A stretch of DNA of 42,926 bases, taken from positions 1 through 42,926 of the forward strand of contig NZ_QPLK01000024.1 in assembly GCF_003340565.1 (NCBI RefSeq). The letters are read 5' to 3'. Shown one piece after another: positions 36,939 to 42,926 of this stretch. Source of the DNA: Rhodovulum sp. 12E13. Its GTDB lineage: Bacteria > Pseudomonadota > Alphaproteobacteria > Rhodobacterales > Rhodobacteraceae. The translations under genes and the position numbers were made by a program. The stretch's first letter is position 1. Each line of letters begins with the position of its first letter. Under the pieces are notes generated by a model, which ran no database searches, was not told the DNA's origin, and saw only the letters and a program-made list of their open reading frames with translations.

Positions 36939-38401
36939 TGTTCGACGCGACCGAAACCGACACCAAGGCGCGGGAGGCGCCGCCCGCCCGCACCATCGAG
37001 ACCGACATCTGCATCCTCGGCGCAGGCTCGGGCGGTCTGTCGGTCGCGGCCGGCGCGGCGCAGATGGGCGTTCGGGTGGTGCTGATCGAGGGGGCCGAGA
37101 TGGGGGGCGACTGCCTCAACCACGGCTGCGTTCCCTCGAAGGCGCTGATCGCCGCCGCGCACCACGCCCACGCTATGGAGACGGGCGCACCCTATGGCGT
37201 GGCGCCGGTGCCCGCGCAGGTCGACTATGCCAGGGCCAAGGACCATGTCGCCCGCGCCATCGCCACCATCGCGCCCCACGACAGCCAGGAGCGGTTCGAG
37301 GGCCTCGGCGTCACCGTGATCCGCGCCTGGGGCCGCTTCGTGTCGGAGCGCGAGGTGCGGGCCGGCGACGCGCTGATCCGGGCGCGGCGCTTCGTGATCG
37401 CCACGGGCTCGCGCCCCTTCATGCCGCCGATCGCCGGGCTCGACACGGTGCCCGTGCACACCAACGAGACGGTTTTCGCCCTGCGCGAACGGCCGGAGCA
37501 CCTGATCGTGGTCGGCGGTGGCCCCATCGGGATGGAGATGGCGCAGGCGCACCGGCGTCTCGGCAGCAGGGTCACGGTGATCGAAGGCGCCCGCGCGCTC
37601 GGCCGCGACGACCCCGAGGCGGCCGCGCTGGTGCTCGAGGCGCTCCGGGAGGAGGGCGTCGACATCCGCGAGGGGGCGGCCGTCGAGCGCGTCTCGGGTG
37701 TCGAGGGCGCCATCACCGTGAAGGCCGGAGGCGAGGAGGTGACGGGCACGCATCTGCTTGTCGCGGCCGGTCGCCGGGTCGACGTGGCCGGCCTCGGGCT
37801 CGAATCGGCGGGGGTGCGGCACGACAGGGCCGGCGTTAAGGTCGACGCCGCGCTGCGCACGTCGAACAGGCGCGTCTACGCCATCGGCGATGCGGCGGGG
37901 CAGGGGCAGTTCACCCATCTGGCGGGCTATCACGCCGGGGTCATCCTGCGTGCGATGCTCTTCGGCCTGCCGGCGAAGGCGAAGGGCGCCCATATCCCCC
38001 GCGCAACCTACACCGACCCCGAGCTCGCGCAGGTCGGTGCGACCGAGGCGGAGGCGCGCAAGCGTCACGGTGCCCGGCTGGAGGTCGTGCGCGCCGAGTT
38101 CGCGCAGAACGACCGCGCGGTGGCAGAGGGGCGCACGGCAGGCTTCGTCAAGGTGATGGTCGTGGGCGGGCGGCCTGTCGGCGCCACCATCGTCGGGGCG
38201 CAGGCCGGCGAGCAGATCGCGCTCTGGTCGCTCGCCATCGCGAACCGGATGAAGATGTCGGCGATCTCGCACGCGGTGCTCCCCTACCCGACACGGATGG
38301 AGGCGAGCAAGCGTGCGGCTGGCGCCTATTTCACGCCGCGCCTCTTCGAGAACCGGACGGTCAAGCGCGTTGTGGGTTTCGTGCAGCGATTTCTTCCCTA
38401 A
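36938..38401 (+). CDS. FAD-dependent pyridine nucleotide-disulfide oxidoreductase, MerA/Lpd-like
   Basis: A 487-residue flavoprotein. The FAD motif GAGSGG is at 28-33 and the redox-active pair C59/C64 in GGDCLNHGCVPSK. The NAD(P)-binding GGGPIGME and FAD-binding YAIGDA motifs follow. At the C-terminus, where dihydrolipoamide dehydrogenase has HPTxxE, the sequence is YPTRME: the catalytic His is Tyr, as in mercuric reductase. No heavy-metal domain is present. It is coupled to the VTT gene, a pairing known in other bacteria. The substrate is unknown. Confidence 0.88.
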   Translation: MFDATETDTKAREAPPARTIETDICILGAGSGGLSVAAGAAQMGVRVVLIEGAEMGGDCLNHGCVPSKALIAAAHHAHAMETGAPYGVAPVPAQVDYARAKDHVARAIATIAPHDSQERFEGLGVTVIRAWGRFVSEREVRAGDALIRARRFVIATGSRPFMPPIAGLDTVPVHTNETVFALRERPEHLIVVGGGPIGMEMAQAHRRLGSRVTVIEGARALGRDDPEAAALVLEALREEGVDIREGAAVERVSGVEGAITVKAGGEEVTGTHLLVAAGRRVDVAGLGLESAGVRHDRAGVKVDAALRTSNRRVYAIGDAAGQGQFTHLAGYHAGVILRAMLFGLPAKAKGAHIPRATYTDPELAQVGATEAEARKRHGARLEVVRAEFAQNDRAVAEGRTAGFVKVMVVGGRPVGATIVGAQAGEQIALWSLAIANRMKMSAISHAVLPYPTRMEASKRAAGAYFTPRLFENRTVKRVVGFVQRFLP

Positions 38402-38436
38402 TTGGGGGTTATCCATTGCGGAGCCCCGCCACGTCG

Positions 38437-39843
38437 ATGCGCCGATTCCTGAACTCACTCTCGGGCAGGTTCCTGATCCTGACGGTCATCTTCGTGATGA
38501 TCGCTGAGATCCTGATCTTCGTGCCGTCGGTGGCGCGCTTCCGCGAGGATTACCTGCTGTCGCGGCTCGAGCGGGCGCAGATCGCCTCGCTCGCCCTGCT
38601 GGCGGCGGACGACATGATCGACGCCGGCCTCGAGGCGGAACTGCTGGAGAACGCGGGCGTGCTCAACGTGGTGCTGCGGCGCGACGAGGCGCGTCAGCTC
38701 GTGCTGTCGTCGCCGGTGCCCGCGCCGATCCACGCCACGTTCGACCTGCGCGAGGCCGCCCCCGCCACGCTGATCGCCGATGCGATGCGGCGGCTGGCCG
38801 ACCCGGAGGCGCGGGTGATCCGCGTGATCGGAGACCCGGTGCGCGAGGCGGGCCTGCTGATCGAGGTGACGCTGACGACCGACCGGTTGCGCACCGAGAT
38901 GATCGACTACGGGATCCGCATCCTCGTTCTGTCGGCGGTGATCTCCGTCGTCACGGCGGGCCTGCTGTTCCTCGCCGTGCGTTTCGTTCTCGTCACCCCG
39001 ATCCGGCGCGTGGTGGGCGCGATGCAGAGCTATGCCGAGGCGCCTGAGGACGCCCGCCGAATCATCGAGCCGCGGGCCGGCGTGACCGAGTTGCGAGAGG
39101 CCGAGGAGGCGCTTCAAAGCCTGCAGACCCAGCTGACGGGGGCACTGCGCCAGAAGGAGCGGCTGGCCCAGCTGGGCGGCGCCGTCGCGCGCATCAGCCA
39201 CGACCTGCGCAACATCCTCGCCACCGCGCAGCTCTTCGCCGACCGGATGGAGGTGAGCGAGGACCCCAAGGTGCAACGCGCCGCCCCCAAGCTGGTGGGC
39301 GCGATCACCCGGGCCGTCGCGCTCTGCGAGGGAACCCTCGCCTTCGGCAAGGCCGAGGAGCCACCGCCGCGCCTCGGGCTGGTGCAGCTCGCCCCGCTCG
39401 TGGGCGACGTGATCGAGAGCGAGCGGCTCGCCGCCGAGGACGCGCCGGTCAGCTATGGCGAGGACGTGCCGGCGGGGCTGACCCTGCGGGCCGACCCCGA
39501 GCAGCTCCACCGCGTGCTCGCCAATCTCGTGCGCAACGCGCGGCAGGCCATCGTCGCCTCTGGCGAGGAGGGGGAGATCTGCGTGTCGGCGGCGGAGGAG
39601 GGCGAGGGCTGGACGATCCGTGTCTCCGACACCGGCCCGGGCCTTCCGCCGAAGGCGCAGGAACACCTCTTCCGCCCGTTCTCGGCCGGCACCCGCAAGG
39701 GCGGAACGGGTCTCGGCCTCGCCATCTCCGAGGACCTCGTCAAGGGGCACGGCGGCACGCTGCGGCTGGAGCGGACAGGGCCTGATGGAACGGTCTTCGT
39801 GCTGTTCCTGCCCAAGGGCGCGATCCAGCGGCCCGCCGCCTGA
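38437..39843 (+). CDS. Sensor histidine kinase
   Basis: A 468-residue kinase. Two membrane helices (about 12-31 and 165-190) flank a periplasmic part of about 130 residues, followed by a HAMP-like stretch, the H-box ARISHDLRN with the phosphorylated H255, an N-box (NLVRNARQAI), G1 DTGPGLP and G2 GGTGLGLAIS. The signal is unknown and no response regulator gene lies nearby. An in-frame TTG at 38416 could give 7 more residues. The last codons and stop lie in a tandem repeat. Confidence 0.9.
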   Translation: MRRFLNSLSGRFLILTVIFVMIAEILIFVPSVARFREDYLLSRLERAQIASLALLAADDMIDAGLEAELLENAGVLNVVLRRDEARQLVLSSPVPAPIHATFDLREAAPATLIADAMRRLADPEARVIRVIGDPVREAGLLIEVTLTTDRLRTEMIDYGIRILVLSAVISVVTAGLLFLAVRFVLVTPIRRVVGAMQSYAEAPEDARRIIEPRAGVTELREAEEALQSLQTQLTGALRQKERLAQLGGAVARISHDLRNILATAQLFADRMEVSEDPKVQRAAPKLVGAITRAVALCEGTLAFGKAEEPPPRLGLVQLAPLVGDVIESERLAAEDAPVSYGEDVPAGLTLRADPEQLHRVLANLVRNARQAIVASGEEGEICVSAAEEGEGWTIRVSDTGPGLPPKAQEHLFRPFSAGTRKGGTGLGLAISEDLVKGHGGTLRLERTGPDGTVFVLFLPKGAIQRPAA

Positions 39844-39888
39844 GCGCCCGCCGCCTGAGCGCCCCGCCGCCTGAGCGCCCCGCCACAG
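39831..39888. repeat. Short tandem repeat across the kinase stop codon
   Basis: GCCCGCCGCCTGAGC occurs at 39831-39845 and 39846-39860, then with one extra C at 39861-39876, and in part at 39877-39888. Each full unit contains CCTGAGC, so the stop codon of the kinase is copied. Units of 15 bases keep the frame; a slip of one unit before the stop would not extend the protein. Confidence 0.85.
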
Positions 39889-40044
39889 TCCGTCTGCCGA
39901 CCGAGCGGCGGGCGGCGCCGGCGCTCCGTGGCGGGTGCCTGCCCGGGTCGTCCCGCCGTCTTTCCGACAGGCGTGCGGCGCCGGATCGCCGCAATCCCGT
40001 GCCATGCGGAGACCGCGGCAGAGGAGCGACTGGCGAGACGCGGC

Positions 40045-40593
40045 ATGCGCAGGCGATTCTACCTTGGGTTCTTCATGGTCGGGCTCGCCGTCACCGGCAC
40101 GGCGATGACCGGCGGCGACGTGGGCGAAACACTCACGACGGGCTTCAAGCGCGCCGCGGCGGATCTCCCCTTCGCCGATCGTCTCGTGCCGGGTCTCTCT
40201 GCCGGTCTTGCCGCCGGCTCCGGGCCGTCCGAGACGCCGGCGGCGACGCCCAAGCCCCCCGGCCCGGATCCTTTGGCGAGCCTCGTCGCCACGGCGCGCG
40301 AGATGCTTGCCGGCGACCAGGAGGGGCCGTCTCCGGGCGCGCTTCCGGATCCGCCGGCGGGCGAGGAGGGCACGATGCGCCAGATCGCCCCGCCCGAGGG
40401 CTCCGACCGTGCCGCAATGGAGGCCGCGCTGCGCGCGCTCGCCCGCTCCTTCGCCCCGCCGGACGCCGCCCGCCCGGCCGTCTCCGTGCCGCGCCCCGAG
40501 GCCGATCCGGCGGCCGAAGGCCCGCGCGCCGCGCCGGTTGTCCTGCGCCCGGGCGGCGGCAGCAGCGCGGGTCTGCCCCAGGTCGGACGCTGA
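40045..40593 (+). CDS. Anchored or exported protein of unknown function
   Basis: A 182-residue protein with a short N-terminal hydrophobic segment (about 5-21, FYLGFFMVGLAVTGTAM) and a long Pro/Ala-rich, low-complexity remainder. I recognise no family. The frame is open from GTG at 39928; ATG 40045 is chosen because it places the hydrophobic helix at the N-terminus, though it lacks a close binding site. The gap before it (39844-40044) holds the tandem repeat and no promoter I could identify. Confidence 0.5.
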   Translation: MRRRFYLGFFMVGLAVTGTAMTGGDVGETLTTGFKRAAADLPFADRLVPGLSAGLAAGSGPSETPAATPKPPGPDPLASLVATAREMLAGDQEGPSPGALPDPPAGEEGTMRQIAPPEGSDRAAMEAALRALARSFAPPDAARPAVSVPRPEADPAAEGPRAAPVVLRPGGGSSAGLPQVGR

Positions 40594-40606
40594 GCCCGAT
40601 TTCGCC

Positions 40607-40635
40607 TTGCATCGCGCCGCCGCCGTGGCTACACC
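40607..40635 (+). promoter_or_regulatory. tRNA-Arg promoter
   Basis: TTGCAT (40607-40612) and TACACC (40630-40635) are 17 bases apart and end 13 bases before the mature tRNA. Confidence 0.45.
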
Positions 40636-40648
40636 GCCCCCACTCCGG

Positions 40649-40725
40649 GCGCTGGTAGCTCAGTTGGATAGAGTACCTGACTACGAATCAGGGGGTCGGG
40701 GGTTCGAATCCTCCCCAGCGCGCCA
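40649..40725 (+). tRNA. tRNA-Arg(ACG)
   Basis: A 77-base cloverleaf. The acceptor stem GCGCTGG pairs perfectly with CCAGCGC, the anticodon stem is CCTGA/TCAGG with loop CTACGAA (anticodon ACG), and the T-arm is GGGGG-TTCGAAT-CCTCC with one G-T pair. The 3' CCA is encoded. ACG is normally changed to ICG and reads CGU, CGC and CGA. Its 3' half is overlapped by a recombinase remnant, so it is probably an integration site. Confidence 0.97.
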
Positions 40726-41347
40726 TCTCACATTTCATTGTGGAAAAATCGCCTAAGGCCTTGAAAGGATAGGCCATTTTTGGGGTTCGAAGTCCCTGAT
40801 TCCGGCAGTGCGGCAGGGGCTCCAAAAACGCCAGTCTCAGCACCGTTTTGCGCAGCGCAAGATCAGCATTTTTCCAGACTTTCCAAGGACTTGAAAGGAA
40901 TCGCGTCGCGAGTTCGAACGACTCCTCCCAGGTGGTCTTCGGAGTGGCCCCTTTGTCGAGTCGCTCACGCAGCAGCAGCTTCTCGCGTTCAAGCGCGCTG
41001 ACACGCCGCTCATAGGCGCTGACAACGCTCTGATTGGACGCATCGACGATCCTGTCGAGCAACTCTTCGATCTTCTTGTCGAGCTTGCGCAGCTCGATCT
41101 TCGCCCGCGCAGCCATGTCCTCGGCTTGTGCGAGCTTCATTTGCCATGCTTCCTTGAACATGGCCTTCGCCAGCTCGTAGAGCCTTGGTGAGGGCTCCAT
41201 CGAGTGCAGCAGCGACTCGAACCGCTCTTCCAGATCATCGCGCCGGATCGACTTGCGATAGCTCACGCAGCCCTTGGTCTTGCAGAGATAGTAGGCATGC
41301 TTCTTGCCGGTCTTGCTCTTCGACCAGCAGGCCGTGAGCGGTTCCGC
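40688..41347 (-). pseudogene. Serine recombinase, C-terminal fragment
   Basis: This frame reads the C-terminal part of a large serine recombinase: the second half of the zinc ribbon (TACWSKSKTG ... YYLCKTKGC), a long charged coiled coil (KIELRKLDKKIEELLDRIVDASNQSVVSAYERRVSALEREKLLL), and the tail RNQGLRTPKMAYPFKALG. It then runs into the tRNA-Arg gene, where it reads WGGFEPPTP and stops. The catalytic and middle parts are missing; at about 41347 it meets an IS256 transposase fragment. The tail in the tRNA suggests past integration there. Confidence 0.8.
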
Positions 41348-42441
41348 TTACCGAGATCGCGCGCGATGGGGCGCGGCGCATGCTGGCGGCCGCGCTCCGC
41401 GCTGAAGCCGACGCCTTCGTCGCGCAGCATGCCGAGGAGACCTTGCCGGATGGGCGCCAGCGGGTGGTTCGGCACGGGTACGGGCCGGAGCGCAGCATCT
41501 AGACCGGGATCGGCGCGCTCGAGGTGCGGCGTCCGAAGGTCCGCGACCGCGCCGAGGGCGTAGCGGCCGAGAAGAAGGTCCGCTTCAGCTCGGCGATCCT
41601 GCCCCGCTGGGCGCGCCGGTCGAAGAGCCTCGATACCCTGCTGCCGGTGCTTTACCTGCGCGGCATCTCCACCGGGGACTTCCAGGAGGCACTCTCGGCG
41701 CTGCTCGGCACGGATGCGCCGAACCTGTCGCCGAACGTCATCTCGCGGCTGACCGGCGAGTGGCAGCAGGAGTACGACCGCTGGCAGCGCCGCGACCTCT
41801 CTGCGCGGCGGTACGTCTACATCTGGGCGGACGGCGTCTACCTGCAGGCCCGCATGGAGGCCCGAGCCGAGTGCATGTTGGTCATTCTTGGGGCCACACC
41901 TGAGGGGAAGAAGGAACTCGTCGGCTTCCAGGTCGGCGTGCGGGAGAGCGCGCAGAGCTGGCGGGAGTTGCTGGTCGACATCAAGAAACGCGGCCTCAAG
42001 GTGCCACCCGAGATCGCCGTGGGCGATGGGGCGATGGGGTTCTGGAAGGCCCTCGACGAAGTCTTCCCGGGCACGCGTCACCAGCGCTGCTGGGTTCACA
42101 AGACTTTCAACGTCCTGAACAAGTTCCCGAAATCCATGCATCCGGCGGTGAAGGCCGATCTGCGCGACATCTGGCAGGCCGAGACCCGCGCCGTCGCCGA
42201 GGCCGCCATGGACACCTTCGCGGACAAGTACGGGGCCAAGTACGAGAAGGCCGTGACCTGCCTGACCAAGGACCGTGAGGCGTTGCTGTCCTTCTACGCC
42301 TTCCCTGCCGAGCACTGGGACCACCTGCGCACCGGCAACCCGATCGAGAGCGTCTTCGCCACCGTCCGGCACCGAACGGTCCGGACCAACGGCGCCCTGT
42401 CGCAGAAGACGGCGAAGCTGATGGTCTTCAAGCTCGTTCAG
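41348..42441 (+). pseudogene. IS256-family transposase, broken
   Basis: The frame reads LTEIARDGARRMLAAALRAE ... and later AEGVAAEKKVRF ... with the DDE triad intact (ADGVYL, GDGAMGF, NPIESVF). It is interrupted by TAG at 41500-41502, where the family has Gln (PERSI-Q-TGIG). The ATG before TEIARDG is replaced (CTT), and the protein breaks off after KLMVFKLVQ, about 40 residues early. Neither terminal inverted repeat is seen. It is a dead internal fragment lying between two parts of a recombinase gene. Confidence 0.85.
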
Positions 42442-42672
42442 CATCGAGTCGGAGTCTTCGCCGAATTCGATGGACGGGCTCTTGAGCACGCCGCCCACGC
42501 CCGCGATGTCCGCGCGCAGCTTCAGGTGGGCATCCAGTCCCCGCGCGAGGCGCGAGATGTCGTCGATGATCACCGCATGACTGTCCCGGCGGCGGCTGCG
42601 CAAAAAGCGCAGCATCGCCTGGGCGGTGTCAGCAAACCGTGTTGGTTCGCCCTTTGTTCTTGTCCGTCAGTA
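42442..42672 (-). pseudogene. Serine recombinase, resolvase-domain fragment
   Basis: The minus strand reads RFADTAQAMLRFLRSRRRDSHAVIIDDISRLARGLDAHLKLRADIAGVGGVLKSPSIEFGEDSDSML, the second half of the catalytic domain of a serine recombinase. The frame is cut on one side by the IS256 fragment and on the other by a stop near 42672, before the catalytic serine region, next to another transposase gene. With the fragment at 40688-41347 it belongs to one gene of which about 190 middle residues are lost. Confidence 0.75.
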
Positions 42673-42712
42673 GAGTAGGATCGGCGGCTTCTGAGCCTGC
42701 CGGAGACCTGCC

Positions 42713-42926
42713 ATGCCCCGCTTCGATCCGACCGAGTTCGGCCGCTTGCTGGCCCGTCTGACACCGCAGGAGCTGCGGCAGGTCGAGGGGATGGTGGCAG
42801 AGGCGCAGGAGCGGGCCGAAGCGGTGCTCGAGATCGACGCCCGCGCCGAGGTGGGGGGAGCGGCGGCCGCTTGCCCGCGCTGCGGTGGCGGCGAGCGCAT
42901 CCGGTGGGGCCGGACCCGGACGGGCG
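42713..42926 (+). CDS. Zinc-ribbon transposase, N-terminal part (window edge)
   Basis: MPRFDPTEFGRLLARLTPQELRQV starts at 42713, and a CPRCGGGERIRWGRTRTG zinc ribbon follows from about residue 54. This is the N-terminus of an IS1595-like transposase; the rest lies beyond the window. The 40 bases before the ATG may include the left end of the element, but without the other end no inverted repeat can be assigned. Confidence 0.65.
   Translation, partial: MPRFDPTEFGRLLARLTPQELRQVEGMVAEAQERAEAVLEIDARAEVGGAAAACPRCGGGERIRWGRTRTG

Noticed and set aside
40778-40797. Second copy of the tRNA T-arm (GGGGTTCGAA) as an att repeat
   Set aside because: Only about 10 bases match, and the stretch is explained by the recombinase codons in the conserved RNQGLRTPK segment.
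41524-42678. Transposase read as an intact 384-residue protein
   Set aside because: The frame begins after an in-frame TAG and its last 80 residues are antisense to recombinase sequence; the real gene is truncated at both ends.

Overview
The window is GC-rich chromosomal DNA of an alphaproteobacterium, most likely of the order Rhodobacterales. The evidence is the gene order of the ribosomal super-operon (tuf to rplQ, without rpmJ or infA), the L3 protein with a long Ala/Glu tail, the bzt/aap-type amino acid transporter, the ATP12-family chaperone, and the rpmH-rnpA-yidD ... yidC-MOSC-engB ... argB cluster.

Bases 1-15310 hold the end of tuf followed by the S10, spc and alpha ribosomal operons on the plus strand: rpsJ, rplC, rplD, rplW, rplB, rpsS, rplV, rpsC, rplP, rpmC, rpsQ, rplN, rplX, rplE, rpsN, rpsH, rplF, rplR, rpsE, rpmD, rplO, secY, adk, rpsM, rpsK, rpoA, rplQ. 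They end at a perfect 11-bp bidirectional terminator (15283-15309). Several internal spacers carry strong hairpins, at least two of them terminator-like.

Bases 15309-16924 hold a quorum-sensing island: a luxR-type regulator, a luxI-type acyl-homoserine lactone synthase with its own terminator, and a divergent 70-codon gene that shares a short palindromic promoter region with luxR. Bases 16957-20473 are a tight operon rarA-crcB-rluC-atp12 (DNA repair, fluoride export, 23S rRNA modification, ATP synthase assembly). Bases 20711-25581 are an acidic/general L-amino acid ABC transporter (aapJQMP = bztABCD). Its first permease carries an extra domain of about 115 residues that resembles part of a periplasmic binding protein. 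The operon ends in three perfect 20-bp palindromes spaced exactly 23 bp apart.

Bases 25669-35989 are mainly minus strand: a translationally coupled pair (SixA-like phosphatase and a 4Fe-4S protein), argB, engB, a MOSC protein, yidC, a membrane-anchored EAL phosphodiesterase with a degenerate GGDEF domain, ttcA, yidD, rnpA and rpmH, the last with a good sigma-70 promoter. A short-chain dehydrogenase lies on the plus strand between argB and engB. Bases 36198-40593 (plus) encode a DedA/VTT membrane protein coupled to a MerA-like flavoprotein disulfide reductase, a sensor histidine kinase that ends inside a short tandem repeat, and an unknown anchored protein.

The right end is a mobile-element graveyard: tRNA-Arg(ACG) with a serine recombinase remnant running into its 3' half, an IS256-family transposase fragment with an amber codon replacing the middle of the recombinase, a second recombinase fragment, and the start of a zinc-ribbon transposase cut by the window edge. 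No rRNA genes or CRISPR arrays were seen.
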